Assembly: GCA_963710205.1 (NCBI GenBank)
Contig: CAVPZG010000002.1
Coordinates: forward strand, 87,277 to 151,276
Source: Pacificimonas sp963710205
GTDB lineage: Bacteria > Pseudomonadota > Alphaproteobacteria > Sphingomonadales > Sphingomonadaceae
Direction: 5' to 3'
DNA: 64,000 nucleotides
This document shows, piece after piece, positions 17,366 to 26,852 of the stretch (its first letter is position 1; each line of letters opens with the position of its first letter). Below the pieces are notes generated by a model. That model was not told the origin of the DNA, made no database searches, and saw only the letters and a list, made by a program, of their open reading frames with translations. Position numbers and translations under genes: made by a program.

Positions 17366-17806
17366 ATGGACAGACGCTTTCTCTTAATCGCCCTAGGCGG
17401 CTTTGCGCTGACCGTCTGCCCATGCGCTGCCAACGCGCAGGATGCCGTCACCGCGCCGGCTGCGTCCCCCACCGACAGCGGAATCATCGTTGCCCCGAAA
17501 CAGAAGCGCATACCCCTCGACCAGTTCATGGTTCCAAAAGGCTGCGAAGACCTTGCCCCCGGCGAAATCTGCGTCACGGGTCGCCCGGAAATCGAGGAAG
17601 AGGAAGACACGACGCCCGATCCCGGCGACCGCCAGCTCGATGTCCAGTCCGAACGCGCAACGCTCGCCAACACCGGCGCGCAGACACCCATGACCTGCAG
17701 CCAGATCGGCCCGGGCGGTGCGTCCGCTTGCGCGTTCGACGAATTCCGTCAGTGGAAGAAGGAACGTGAGCTGAAGAAGAAGCGTGAGAAAATCCCGGTC
17801 GATTAA
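17366..17806 (+). CDS. Small secreted protein of unknown function
   Basis: A 146-residue protein. Its start MDRRFLLIALGGFALT is a signal peptide ending at ANAQ. The mature part has four Cys, an acidic run EEEEDTTPD around residue 95, and a Lys/Glu-rich C-terminal helix (WKKERELKKKREK). It is not recognised. An AGGGAC stretch precedes the ATG. It lies between the glutamate dehydrogenase and glnD, both on the same strand, but nothing visible ties it to nitrogen control. Confidence 0.7.
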   Translation: MDRRFLLIALGGFALTVCPCAANAQDAVTAPAASPTDSGIIVAPKQKRIPLDQFMVPKGCEDLAPGEICVTGRPEIEEEEDTTPDPGDRQLDVQSERATLANTGAQTPMTCSQIGPGGASACAFDEFRQWKKERELKKKREKIPVD

Positions 17807-17996
17807 TCTCGCGACAGCCCTGTCTTCTTGCGCTCCGATCTGGAATGATGCGCGCATGACCCTGATCGACTGTCCGCCCCGTGTTTCCTGGCGCTCTGCA
17901 CAAGCAGCGCCGATGCTACCCGCGTCTGTTTGCCTTTCTGTCGGCAGAGGCGGGCAAAGCCGGGATGGCATCTCTTCACCCAGAAGGTGGCAGGCA

Positions 17997-20723
17997 GTGA
18001 CCGATATTTACGCGCGCGTCACCGAGCGGCGCGCCATCATTGACCGCCGCGCGCTCTGGACGGAATTGCAGGCCATTCCCGCCGAACGAAAGGCGGCCAC
18101 GACGATCCTGCGCGCCGCCTATGAAGCGGGCTGCAAGGAACTTGGCCGCCGTATCGACGCCGACCCCGGCAGCGGCCTTGCCCATGCCAATGCGCAGGCC
18201 TTTCTGACCGATCAGATCATCCGTCTGACCTATGATTTCGCGGTGCAGCGGCTTTATCCCGCGCAAAATCCGACCAGCGGCCAGCGCCTGACCATTTGTG
18301 CCGTCGGTGGCTATGGCCGCCGCGAAATGGCGCCGAACAGCGATGTCGATCTGCTGTTCCTGACCCCCGGCAAATTGTCGCCATGGGCGGAACAGATCGT
18401 GGAGACGGTTCTCTACACGCTTTGGGATTTTGGCTGGAAGGTCGGCCATGCGACCCGCTCCGTTTCCGAAATGGTGAAACTGTCGCTGGCCGACATCACC
18501 ATCCGCACGGCGATGCTGGAGGCGCGTTTCCTCTGGGGCGACCAGCCGCTTTATGACGAGGCATCCGCAGCCTTTACACGCGATGTCACGATGGGAACGG
18601 AACGCGACTTCATTTTGCAGAAGCTTGCCGAGCGTGAAGCGCGGCATGAACGCATGGGCGGCAGCCGCTATGTCGTCGAACCCAATGTGAAGGAGGGCAA
18701 GGGATCGCTGCGCGATCTGCATACGCTGTTCTGGATCGGCAAATATGTCTACCGCGTTCAGCGCGCGGTGGAACTGATCGACAAGGGCGTGTTCGAGCCC
18801 GAGGAGTATCGCCAGTTCAACCGCGCCGAGAATTTCCTCTGGGCCGTCCGCATCCAGATGCACCGCATTTCCGGCCGCGCCGAGGAACGGCTGACCTTCG
18901 ACCTGCAGAGAGAATTGGCCGAACGGCTCGGTTATCAGGAGCGCGCAGGAACCGCGCCGGTCGAGCGCTTCATGCGGCATTACTTCCTGATCGCGAAATC
19001 CGTCGGCGATCTTACCGGGCTCTTCCTGGCGCATCTGGAGGAACAGCATGCCGCGGCGCGGCTGCGGCTGCCGACCCGCACACGCGCGCCGAAGCGGCTC
19101 AAGGGCTTCACGCTCGACCGGGGGCGGATCGGCATACCGTCCGACGGTTTCTTTCAGGAAAAGCCGCGCCGCCTGATGAAGCTGTTCTGGCTTGCGGACC
19201 GATACGGCTACGAGATCCACCCCCTCGCCATGCGGCAGGCCGGACAGGATGCGCTCGCCATCGCTGACTATCAGGACGATGAGAAAACCAACCGGATGTT
19301 TCTCGACATCCTTTCAAGTCCGCGCGATCCCGAACTGGTGCTGCGCTGGATGAACGAGGCGGGCGTTTTCGGTCGTTTCATGCCGGATTTCGGCCGGGTC
19401 GTGGCCCGCATGCAATATGACATGTACCACCATTATACCGTCGACGAGCACACCATTCGGGCGATCGGCCTGCTGGCGAGGATCGAGAAGGGCGAACTGG
19501 CGAACGACCATCCGGTATCGAGTGCGCTTATCCACAAGATCGCCAGCCGCGAGGTTCTCTATGTCGCGGTGCTGCTGCACGATATCGCCAAGGGACGCGG
19601 CGGCGATCACAGCGAACTTGGCGGCGAGGTCGCCGAGGAACTTTGCCCACGTCTGGGCCTGACGGCGGCGCAGACCGAAACCGTCGCCTGGCTGGTCAGG
19701 CATCATCTCCTGATGTCCTCCATCGCCTTCAAACGTGACCTGGCCGATCCCAAGACCATCGAGGATTTCGCTGCCCAGGTGCAAAGCCCGGAGCGGCTGC
19801 GTCTGCTCCTCATCCTCACCGTCGTCGACATCCGCGCTGTTGGCCCAGGCACCTGGACCGCCTGGAAAGCGCAGCTGCTGCGCGACCTGTTCGAGGCGGG
19901 GGAATCGCGCCTGCTGCTCGGCCATCAGGAGCAGGGCCGTGCGCATCGTATCGCGGCGAAGCAGGAAAATGTTCAGGCCGACCTTGGCTGGTCGGACGCG
20001 AAAATGGCCAGCTACGCCGCGCGCATGACGGACGCCTACTGGCTTGCCGAGCCGGTCGCGACGCTCGCGGCCAATGCGCGGCAGATCGAAAACCGCGAGG
20101 GCGAGCTCAGCGTGGCGACCACGGTCGACGCCGATACCGGGCTAACGCATGTCACCACCTATGCCGGTGACCATCCGGGCATTTTCATGCGGCTGGCCGG
20201 GGCGATCAGCCTGTCCGGTGCGAATATTCTCGATGCCCGGGTCCACACGACGCGCGACGGCAAGGCACTGGACAATATCGCCATCACCGGTCCGAGCGGA
20301 GAACCCTTCAACGACCCTGGTCAGCTCAGCCGTCTGCGTCGGACCATCATTGACACGCTGGAGGGCCGCATCCGCCTGCGCGAGCGCCTTGCCAAGCGCC
20401 CGCTCGCCTTGATCCGCGCCGATAACTTCGCCGTCGAGCCGCGCGTGATCGTGCAGCCAAACGCCTCCAACCGGTTCACCGTTGTGGAGGTCAACGCCGC
20501 CGACCGGCCCGGCCTGCTCTATGCCCTCGCCCGCGCGCTATATGATGCCCGCGTCACCATCCGCTCGGCGCACATCATGACCTATGGCGAGCGCGTCGTG
20601 GACACCTTCTACCTGACCGACCTGATGGGCCAGAAGCTGGACGGCACGCAGCGCCTGCGTGGTATCGAGACGCGGCTTCTGAATGCCGCGAAACTGGCGG
20701 AAGAGGAACGGAAAGCGGCCTAA
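17997..20723 (+). CDS. glnD: [Protein-PII] uridylyltransferase / uridylyl-removing enzyme
   Basis: A 908-residue GlnD. The nucleotidyltransferase site GGYGRREMAPNSDVDLLF is near residue 104, an HD phosphohydrolase domain shows HHYTVDEHTIR (about 478) and LLHDIAKGRGGDH (about 527), and two ACT domains lie near 716-800 and 827-905. GlnD senses glutamine through the ACT pair and adds or removes UMP on PII, setting glutamine synthetase and NtrBC activity. The GTG at 17997 is preferred because AAGGTGG lies 8 nt before it and the family begins there; an open frame extends 71 unrelated codons upstream. It is convergent with the antiporter gene 10 nt downstream. Confidence 0.96.
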   Translation: MTDIYARVTERRAIIDRRALWTELQAIPAERKAATTILRAAYEAGCKELGRRIDADPGSGLAHANAQAFLTDQIIRLTYDFAVQRLYPAQNPTSGQRLTICAVGGYGRREMAPNSDVDLLFLTPGKLSPWAEQIVETVLYTLWDFGWKVGHATRSVSEMVKLSLADITIRTAMLEARFLWGDQPLYDEASAAFTRDVTMGTERDFILQKLAEREARHERMGGSRYVVEPNVKEGKGSLRDLHTLFWIGKYVYRVQRAVELIDKGVFEPEEYRQFNRAENFLWAVRIQMHRISGRAEERLTFDLQRELAERLGYQERAGTAPVERFMRHYFLIAKSVGDLTGLFLAHLEEQHAAARLRLPTRTRAPKRLKGFTLDRGRIGIPSDGFFQEKPRRLMKLFWLADRYGYEIHPLAMRQAGQDALAIADYQDDEKTNRMFLDILSSPRDPELVLRWMNEAGVFGRFMPDFGRVVARMQYDMYHHYTVDEHTIRAIGLLARIEKGELANDHPVSSALIHKIASREVLYVAVLLHDIAKGRGGDHSELGGEVAEELCPRLGLTAAQTETVAWLVRHHLLMSSIAFKRDLADPKTIEDFAAQVQSPERLRLLLILTVVDIRAVGPGTWTAWKAQLLRDLFEAGESRLLLGHQEQGRAHRIAAKQENVQADLGWSDAKMASYAARMTDAYWLAEPVATLAANARQIENREGELSVATTVDADTGLTHVTTYAGDHPGIFMRLAGAISLSGANILDARVHTTRDGKALDNIAITGPSGEPFNDPGQLSRLRRTIIDTLEGRIRLRERLAKRPLALIRADNFAVEPRVIVQPNASNRFTVVEVNAADRPGLLYALARALYDARVTIRSAHIMTYGERVVDTFYLTDLMGQKLDGTQRLRGIETRLLNAAKLAEEERKAA

Positions 20724-20733
20724 GGCGAAAAGC

Positions 20734-22653
20734 CTAGGCTGGCTGGGGCAGCGGGCCATCCTCGCCGCCGCTTTCACCGGCCTTGTCGGCCTCCGCGGTC
20801 TTCGCCGCCTTGGCTTCCCGCGCACGCTCTTTGATCGCCATCTTTTCCTCTTCCTCGGCAGCGTCGCCGCCGGGCGGGACATAGGCAATCACATAATCGC
20901 CCTCGCTCACATTGGGTTTTGCGGCACTGGTGAAGAAGGCGACGCGCTTGTTGGGTTTGACCACGGCCAGAAGCTCGCTCTTTGCCGACAGTCGTTCCTT
21001 CAGATCGTCGAGCGTGTATTTCTCGCCGATGCGGGTCTGCTTGAAGGACCAGCCCTTTTCCTGCCGCGACAGCAGCTCGAGAAGGCCAGCCGCCGAATTC
21101 ATCAGCATCTGACCTTTCAGCCCGGAGGGCAGACCGGCAATGCCGGCATCGTCCTCATTGCCCAGCTGGAAGACGGCATTGCGGCCGATTTCCGGTCCCA
21201 GTTCGGCACTGATCAGGGCGTTATAAGCGTCATTGTCCGTCGCAGCGATGACGGCCTGATGCCCGAAAATATCGAGATGATCCTCGTGGATCGCCTCCAG
21301 AGCCTCGCCGTGGAAGGTCTTGATACCCTTTTGCCGCGCGCGGCGCAGCATCAGGAAGCTGCTGTCGGTCAGCGTTATGGGAACTTCACGCTTGGTCAGT
21401 TCCTCGGCCAGCTCGATCGACCAGGGCGTTGCCCCGACGATCAGCACGTCCCGTCCCGGACCCTGGTCGATGTCGAGTTTCTGCGCCAGCCATCTGGCGG
21501 AAAATCCGTGCGCGATGATGGTGACGATGACAACGGCGAAAGCCAGCGGCATGAGCGCGGAGGCATCCTCGAAATTGAGTTCCTCAAGGCGGATCGCGAA
21601 CAGCCCGGTGATGGCCACACAGACCACACCGCGGGGTGCGATCCAGCTGATGAAGAGCCGCTCCTTCCACGGCACGCTGGAAAAGGCGAGCGATATCAGG
21701 ACCGAGGCCGGGCGCACCACGAAAAGGAGCAGGATCAGGAACAGGATATAGCGGAATTCGAAGCGCTGGATCAGCTCCCAGTCCAAGGTTGCCGACAGAA
21801 TCACGAACACGCCTGAGATCAGCAGGATCGTGACACTCTCCTTGAAGCGTCGCATCTCCCCAAAGCTGTCGAGGTGCATGTTGGCGAGCGCGATGCCCAT
21901 TGCGGTCACCGTGAGGAGGCCCGTCTCATGCTCGATGACATCGGCGATCACAAAGCCGACGATGACAAGTCCAAAGACGACGGGAACCTTCAGGAATTCC
22001 GGCACCAGACCGCGCGGGAACAGCCAGCCGATCAGGAATGCAAGGCCAATGCCGAGCGCGATCGCGAACAGCGAGGCGAGGCCGACATGAAGGCCGATAT
22101 CGGCAAAGGCATTGCCGCCCTCCACGTCGGAGAAATTGATCCAGGCAAGCGTCATAACGGCCAGAAGCGCGCCAATGGGATCGTTGACGATGCCTTCCCA
22201 TTTCAGAATGTCGCGCGACCGGTTCGTGATCCGCAGCTGTCTGAGCATCGGCCCGATGACGGTCGGCCCCGTCACGACGAGGATGCCGGCGAACAGAATC
22301 GACGGCTCCAGCGCGATCCCGGCACCATAAACAAGTGCCAGCGTGCCGAGGACCCAGGCCACGGGGACGCCGATCAGGACAAGCCTGCCGACCGCCCAGC
22401 CCGCGTGTTTCAGTTCGCGGAAATCAAGACTGAGCCCGCCCTCGAACAGAATGATGGCGACGGCCAGCTTGATGGCCGGTTGATATAGTCCGCCGAAATC
22501 GTTGACCGGATCGATGAGCCCGGTCGCGCCGGCCATGATACCGCCTGCCAGCATCAAGGCGATGGCAGGCCAGCCGGTGCGCCATGCGATCCACTGCGCC
22601 GAAATACCGATGGCGCCAATGGCTGCCAGTTTCACGGTCAGATCCATTGCCAT
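20734..22653 (-). CDS. CPA1-type Na+(K+)/H+ antiporter with TrkA-N domain
   Basis: A 639-residue inner-membrane protein. About 12-13 hydrophobic helices span residues 1-390, including FEGGLSLDFREL and the conserved VTGPTVIGPMLR and NDPIGALLAV motifs of NhaP/CPA1 exchangers. A cytosolic RCK/TrkA-N-like domain follows (VLIVGATPWSIELAEEL near 400), then a TrkA-C-like region ending in Ala/Glu-rich sequence. Such proteins exchange Na+ or K+ for protons and serve pH and osmotic balance. The start at 22653 has GAGGG six nt upstream. The ion specificity cannot be read from sequence. Confidence 0.9.
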   Translation of the reverse strand: MAMDLTVKLAAIGAIGISAQWIAWRTGWPAIALMLAGGIMAGATGLIDPVNDFGGLYQPAIKLAVAIILFEGGLSLDFRELKHAGWAVGRLVLIGVPVAWVLGTLALVYGAGIALEPSILFAGILVVTGPTVIGPMLRQLRITNRSRDILKWEGIVNDPIGALLAVMTLAWINFSDVEGGNAFADIGLHVGLASLFAIALGIGLAFLIGWLFPRGLVPEFLKVPVVFGLVIVGFVIADVIEHETGLLTVTAMGIALANMHLDSFGEMRRFKESVTILLISGVFVILSATLDWELIQRFEFRYILFLILLLFVVRPASVLISLAFSSVPWKERLFISWIAPRGVVCVAITGLFAIRLEELNFEDASALMPLAFAVVIVTIIAHGFSARWLAQKLDIDQGPGRDVLIVGATPWSIELAEELTKREVPITLTDSSFLMLRRARQKGIKTFHGEALEAIHEDHLDIFGHQAVIAATDNDAYNALISAELGPEIGRNAVFQLGNEDDAGIAGLPSGLKGQMLMNSAAGLLELLSRQEKGWSFKQTRIGEKYTLDDLKERLSAKSELLAVVKPNKRVAFFTSAAKPNVSEGDYVIAYVPPGGDAAEEEEKMAIKERAREAKAAKTAEADKAGESGGEDGPLPQPA

Positions 22654-22763
22654 ATCTTACCCTCTGTCAGTCATTTCGTGCCGGTTTGGCCGTGGGTTCG
22701 CATGGCTATGTAGCGCAGGCGGTCCAACGTCACAACGCTGGTAGTTCCGGCAGATAGCGGGTG

Positions 22764-23174
22764 TCAGGCCGCGTAGGCCATGGCTTCGACGACGAGCAGT
22801 TCGGTATCGCTGTCCAGATAGGGGCTGGCCGCGGTCATGAGGACGGATCGCAGAGCCTCGACGTCGATGGCCCTGTCCGCTTCGACATGCAGGCGGCCAT
22901 GCTCGGCAAGGGCGTGTAGCCAGGCATCCGTCAGGCGGGGTCTCAACTGTTCAAGGCGGCGGCGCTCGCCCGAGCTGCCCGTGTTGAGGGTGATCTGCAC
23001 GCCGATCAGCCCCGCGCTTGCGCCGCCATCGAAGATGGGAACGATCAGGGGTTCGAAGCGCACATATTCGGGGACGGCATCCCGGTCCGGCGCATCGGCA
23101 TAGGCCGATGCCGTCGCCGTCAAAGAGGCGATCAGCGCCAGTCCGCCGACCAGATAGGGAAAACGCAGCCGCAT
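22764..23174 (-). CDS. Secreted FliL-like protein
   Basis: A 136-residue protein with a signal peptide ending near ASAYA. The mature part contains YVRFEPLIVPIFDGG, then a strand IGVQITLNTG and a helix RLEQLRPRLTDAWLHAL, and ends LLVVEAMAYA. This order recalls FliL, the flagellar basal-body protein, but no flagellar gene is near and FliL itself keeps an uncleaved anchor. The assignment to that fold is only a resemblance. GGGTT-AACG-AACCC, an imperfectly placed inverted repeat, lies 47-60 nt upstream (23221-23234). Confidence 0.55.
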   Translation of the reverse strand: MRLRFPYLVGGLALIASLTATASAYADAPDRDAVPEYVRFEPLIVPIFDGGASAGLIGVQITLNTGSSGERRRLEQLRPRLTDAWLHALAEHGRLHVEADRAIDVEALRSVLMTAASPYLDSDTELLVVEAMAYAA

Positions 23175-23297
23175 GGCAGCGAACCTAGCCGTACGCCGGA
23201 CGAGATCCCGTCAACAGACAGGGTTAACGAACCCACAAAAGGTCAATCCCGCAACGACGGGAAGGATGGCGACCCGGGGCGGCGGTTGCTGAAACCC

Positions 23298-23317
23298 GCC
23301 GCCTCAAAAGAGGCGGC
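23298..23317 (-). terminator. Hairpin after the copper-type four-helix gene
   Basis: GCCGCCTC, loop AAAA (TTTT on the minus strand) and GAGGCGGC form a perfect 8-bp stem, 10 nt past the TGA of the four-helix gene. Only a short GGGTTTC follows on the minus strand, so termination strength is uncertain. Confidence 0.5.
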
Positions 23318-23327
23318 CGGACCTGGA

Positions 23328-23714
23328 TCAGACCGAGGCCGCCTCGATATCGTCCAGCAATTCACCGCACATCTTGTGCATCCGCTTGCAATGGTCGTTG
23401 TCGTGGCGTTCGCACTCCGTCCGGCATTCCGTCGCCGCAAGCTTCAGCAGCGCCATCGCGCTCTTGATGACCTCGACATTGCTGCCCGTCCGCCGCGAGG
23501 CGACAGAAGTGAACATGCGCGCGACGTCGGCAAGGTCGCTGCATTTGCGGAAACATTGCCGCATCTTGATAATATGCTCTTCCGCGACGCAGGCATCGGC
23601 GTTCGAGGTCGCCAGGGCCGCGGTCCACATCGCGTGTTTGACGGTCTCGGCGAGCGGATCGTTGAGGTGGCCGTCGACATCGGGATGCGCGGCAATCATC
23701 TTGGCAATGGACAT
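23328..23714 (-). CDS. Four-helix-bundle copper-binding-type protein (DUF326)
   Basis: A 128-residue all-helical protein with no signal peptide. Cys and His are concentrated in helices: ACVAEEHIIKMRQCFRKC in the second, CRTECERHDNDHCKRMHKMC in the last. This spacing is the pattern of the DUF326 four-helix bundle family, whose Csp-type members store Cu(I). The start at 23714 has AGGAG ten nt upstream; a longer frame to 23840 adds Arg/Pro-rich nonsense. Copper loading here is inferred from the family; other thiophilic metals are possible. Confidence 0.85.
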   Translation of the reverse strand: MSIAKMIAAHPDVDGHLNDPLAETVKHAMWTAALATSNADACVAEEHIIKMRQCFRKCSDLADVARMFTSVASRRTGSNVEVIKSAMALLKLAATECRTECERHDNDHCKRMHKMCGELLDDIEAASV

Positions 23715-23922
23715 GGGGGAATTTCTCCTGGCTGGTTTTCCCTCCAACGACCTAGTCGGGCAAGAGTTCAACGCAGGCGTCTTCAGGTTTTTCCGCCATC
23801 GTGGGGCGGCTTCCCGGCCGACAGCAAACATGGCCGCCATCTTAACTTCTCGATCGGGAAAACAGGCGGCCCATGGCTGCGCCGGTCAGCAGGATCGTAA
23901 ACCGCGTGCCGTAGCGGGCGGC

Positions 23923-23996
23923 TGGAGCGGGCGACCGGGATCGAACCGGCATCATCAGCTTGGAAGGCTGGGGTTCTACCATTGAACTACGCCCGC
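23923..23996 (-). tRNA. tRNA-Gly (anticodon TCC)
   Basis: Minus-strand cloverleaf of 74 nt: acceptor GCGGGCG/CGCCCGC, D arm TAGTTCAATGGTAGAAC, anticodon loop CTTCCAA, and T arm GGTTCGATCCC. Discriminator T with encoded CCA. Confidence 0.96.
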
Positions 23997-24033
23997 CGGC
24001 AGAGCCGGTCCTCACCGCTATAACAGCTAATTC

Positions 24034-24119
24034 TGGTGGAGGGGACAGGATTCGAACCTGTGTACGCATACGCGGTCAGATTTACAGTCTGATGCCTTTA
24101 ACCACTCGGCCACCCCTCC
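24034..24119 (-). tRNA. tRNA-Tyr (anticodon GTA)
   Basis: Minus-strand 86-nt class II tRNA with acceptor GGAGGGG/CCCCTCC, anticodon stem CAGA/TCTG around CTGTAAA, a long variable arm, and T loop GTTCGAATCC. CCA is encoded. It lies 37 nt upstream of tRNA-Gly in the same direction, so both are probably one transcript. Confidence 0.96.
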
Positions 24120-24201
24120 ACGGAGCGCTGCAACGGCAAGGTCGCGCTATGTGGCGGAGCGGGCTTTTCCTGTCAACCAGACTAGGGTAGCGACGCGCAT
24201 T

Positions 24202-24948
24202 ATGGCAAAACGAGGAAGAGCGGGACGCGAGGCGTCCAAGGCGCGGCGGGGCGCGGGTTCGATCCGGCTTTATGGACGTCATGCGGTCGAGGCGGCGCTG
24301 GACAATCCGGACCGGATCGCACGAAAACTGTTCGCGACCGCTGAAATCGCAGAGAAATATCATCTGCCAAGCCATTTGCCGGTGGAACGCGGCGATGGCG
24401 CCGCGCTGGGCCGGATGGTGCCTGGCGATGCGCCGCACCAGGGGCTGGTGCTGGAAGTCGATGCGCTGCCGACGGTGCATCTGGACGAACTTCTGGGCGG
24501 ACGGAAACCGATTCTGGTGCTGGATCAGGTCACCGACCCGCATAATGTCGGCGCGATCATCAGAAGCGCTGCGGCGTTCGGGGCAGCGGGAATCGTGACG
24601 CAGGACCGCCATTCGCCGCCCGAATCGGGGGCGCTCGCCAAGGCGGCGTCGGGCGCGCTCGAACGCCTGCCTTGGGTGCGCGTCACGAATCTCAGCCGCG
24701 CGCTCGAGGAAATCGCCGAGGCCGGCTACTGGCGCATCGGCATGGCGGGGGAGGCGGAGAAAACGCTGACCGAAGCGACGCGCGACATGCCGACCTGTCT
24801 TGTGCTGGGTGCCGAGGGCGACGGGTTGAGGCAGAATGTTGCGGCGCATTGCGACGTCCTTGCGCGCCTGCCGATCAGCGATGCCGTCGAAAGCCTGAAT
24901 GTATCCAATGCCGCGGCTGTCGCGCTCTATGCCGTGGGGAAAAACTGA
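24202..24948 (+). CDS. rlmB: 23S rRNA 2'-O-methyltransferase RlmB (SpoU family)
   Basis: A 248-residue SPOUT methyltransferase that methylates the ribose of G2251 in the peptidyl-transferase P loop of 23S rRNA. A basic N-terminus precedes the substrate-binding domain (RLYGRHAVEAAL), then the trefoil-knot motifs DPHNVGAIIR, LGAEGDGLR and ESLNVSNAAAVALY. The start at 24202 begins MAKRGRAGRE; 17 codons of unrelated frame lie upstream. No Shine-Dalgarno is seen. Its stop overlaps the next start by one base (TGATG), and it is divergent from the tRNA-Tyr/Gly pair. Confidence 0.94.
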   Translation: MAKRGRAGREASKARRGAGSIRLYGRHAVEAALDNPDRIARKLFATAEIAEKYHLPSHLPVERGDGAALGRMVPGDAPHQGLVLEVDALPTVHLDELLGGRKPILVLDQVTDPHNVGAIIRSAAAFGAAGIVTQDRHSPPESGALAKAASGALERLPWVRVTNLSRALEEIAEAGYWRIGMAGEAEKTLTEATRDMPTCLVLGAEGDGLRQNVAAHCDVLARLPISDAVESLNVSNAAAVALYAVGKN

Positions 24949-26852
24949 TGCGTTTCATTGCCGTGGTGATGCTGGCCCTGGTTGCCGCCTGTTCGCACCA
25001 GCTGTCGCCAGCGGCGAAGACGGCGCAGCGCGCGGAACCCGCTGCCGTGCTGACGACGCCGGAAGCGGTCGATGAGTGGACCTATGCCGTGCCCGGCGAA
25101 GCGCGGGTCACGCATGTCGATCTCGACCTCGTGGCGGATTTCGAGGCGAAGCGCATGTCGGGGACGGCGACCCTTGAACTCCAGGTGGCGGACGGCGCGG
25201 ACCAGGTCGTGCTCGATGATGGCGGGCTGCTGATCGACAGCATCACGGACGCCGCTGGAAATGCGCTCGAATGGACTGTCGGCGTGCCTGACGACCTGCT
25301 TGGTGCGCCCCTGACCGTGCAGCTGGATGGGGCCAGGCGGATCGTCATCGACTATACATCCGCGCCGGACGCCGCCGCGCTGCAATGGCTGCCGAAGGAA
25401 GCGACGGCAGGCGGACGCCAGCCCTTCCTGTTCAGTCAGGGGCAGGCGATCGCCAACCGGACCTGGATTCCGACACAGGACAGCCCCGGTATCCGGCAGA
25501 CCTGGTCGGCCCGCATCACCGTGCCGGACGGCGTCATCCCCGTGATGAGCGGGCTGAGCCTGTCCCAGGCGGGCGAGACGGTCGAAGGCGGCAAGGCGTA
25601 CCGTTTCGAAATGAACAATCCCGTGCCGCCCTATCTCATCGCGCTCGCCATCGGCGATCTCGATTTCCGCGCGCTCGGCCCCCGTTCGGGCGTTTATGCC
25701 GAACCGGAAATGGTGGACGCCGCAGCGGAGGAATTCGCGGATGTGGAAAGGATGATCGACGCGGCGGAGGGGCTCTATGGTCCGTATCGCTGGGGCCGCT
25801 ATGACATGCTCGTCTTGCCGCCAAGCTTTCCCTATGGCGGTATGGAAAATCCCAACATGACCTTCCTGACACCGACGCTCATCACGGGCGACCGGTCGAA
25901 CACGGATGTTGTCGCACATGAGCTGGCGCACAGCTGGTCGGGTAACCTCGTCACCAACGCGACCTGGCGCGATGGGTGGCTGAATGAGGGCTTCACCACC
26001 TATTTCGAGAATCGCGTCATGCAGGCGCTCTACGGCGACGAGCGCGCGGCGATGTACGCCGATCTCGACTATCAGGAAATGCTGCGTATCCTGGGCGAGG
26101 CGGGGGAAGGCGCACCGGGAACCGCGCTTCACGCGGAGCCGAGCGATGGCCCTGCCACCATACAGTATTTCAAGGGTGCGGCATTCCTGCGAACGATCGA
26201 ACAGGCCGTCGGGCGCGAACGCTTCGATGCCTATCTGACCTCCTATTTCGACCGCAACGCCTTCCAGCCGCAGACGACAGCCGGATTTTTGCGGGATATC
26301 CGCGAACATCTGATCCAGGGTGACGCGGATCTGGAGGCGAAGCTGCAGCTGGACCGGTGGTCCTATGAAACCGGCCTGCCGGACAACGCCGTCGCACCGG
26401 AATCGGAAACGCTGAACGCGGTCGATGCCCAGCTGGCGGCTTTCAATGCCGGCGGCGCAGTGGCCGATATCGATACGGGCGGCTGGGCCACGCAGCAGTG
26501 GCTGCGGTTCCTGCGCGGCATTCCCCGCGAGCAGAGCCCGGCGCGGTTGAAGGAGCTGGATGAGGGCCTGAATCTATCCGCCTCCCCCAATGCCTATGTG
26601 CAGTCGGCCTGGTACGAAATCGCCATCGCCAACCGCTACGAACCGGCTGTGGAGCCGCTGAAGGCCTATCTGAAGAATGTCGGCCGCATCCTCCTCAACC
26701 GTCCACTATACACGGCACTGGTGGAACAGGAGGGCTGGGGCCGCGCAATCGCGGACAATTCCTATGCCGCGGCGAAACCGGGTTATCATCCGCTGACGCA
26801 GAAGGTCGTCGAGGGGATTCTAGATCAACCCGTGAATAGAAAGACGCCATAA
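24948..26852 (+). CDS. M1 aminopeptidase lipoprotein, leukotriene-A4-hydrolase-like
   Basis: A 634-residue gluzincin. The signal MRFIAVVMLALVAAC has a lipobox with Cys15, so the enzyme sits on the periplasmic side. GGMENPNMTFLTP is the GxMEN substrate motif, HELAHSW (HEXXH) is followed after 18 residues by Glu in NEGFTTYFE, completing the zinc site. The C-terminal helical domain resembles that of leukotriene A4 hydrolase. It trims N-terminal residues from peptides. Translation is coupled to rlmB by TGATG. Its last 28 nt overlap the opposite-strand DUF1294 gene. Confidence 0.93.
   Translation: MRFIAVVMLALVAACSHQLSPAAKTAQRAEPAAVLTTPEAVDEWTYAVPGEARVTHVDLDLVADFEAKRMSGTATLELQVADGADQVVLDDGGLLIDSITDAAGNALEWTVGVPDDLLGAPLTVQLDGARRIVIDYTSAPDAAALQWLPKEATAGGRQPFLFSQGQAIANRTWIPTQDSPGIRQTWSARITVPDGVIPVMSGLSLSQAGETVEGGKAYRFEMNNPVPPYLIALAIGDLDFRALGPRSGVYAEPEMVDAAAEEFADVERMIDAAEGLYGPYRWGRYDMLVLPPSFPYGGMENPNMTFLTPTLITGDRSNTDVVAHELAHSWSGNLVTNATWRDGWLNEGFTTYFENRVMQALYGDERAAMYADLDYQEMLRILGEAGEGAPGTALHAEPSDGPATIQYFKGAAFLRTIEQAVGRERFDAYLTSYFDRNAFQPQTTAGFLRDIREHLIQGDADLEAKLQLDRWSYETGLPDNAVAPESETLNAVDAQLAAFNAGGAVADIDTGGWATQQWLRFLRGIPREQSPARLKELDEGLNLSASPNAYVQSAWYEIAIANRYEPAVEPLKAYLKNVGRILLNRPLYTALVEQEGWGRAIADNSYAAAKPGYHPLTQKVVEGILDQPVNRKTP

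Noticed and set aside
24001..24033. A third tRNA next to tRNA-Gly and tRNA-Tyr
   Set aside because: The 37-nt spacer cannot fold into a tRNA.
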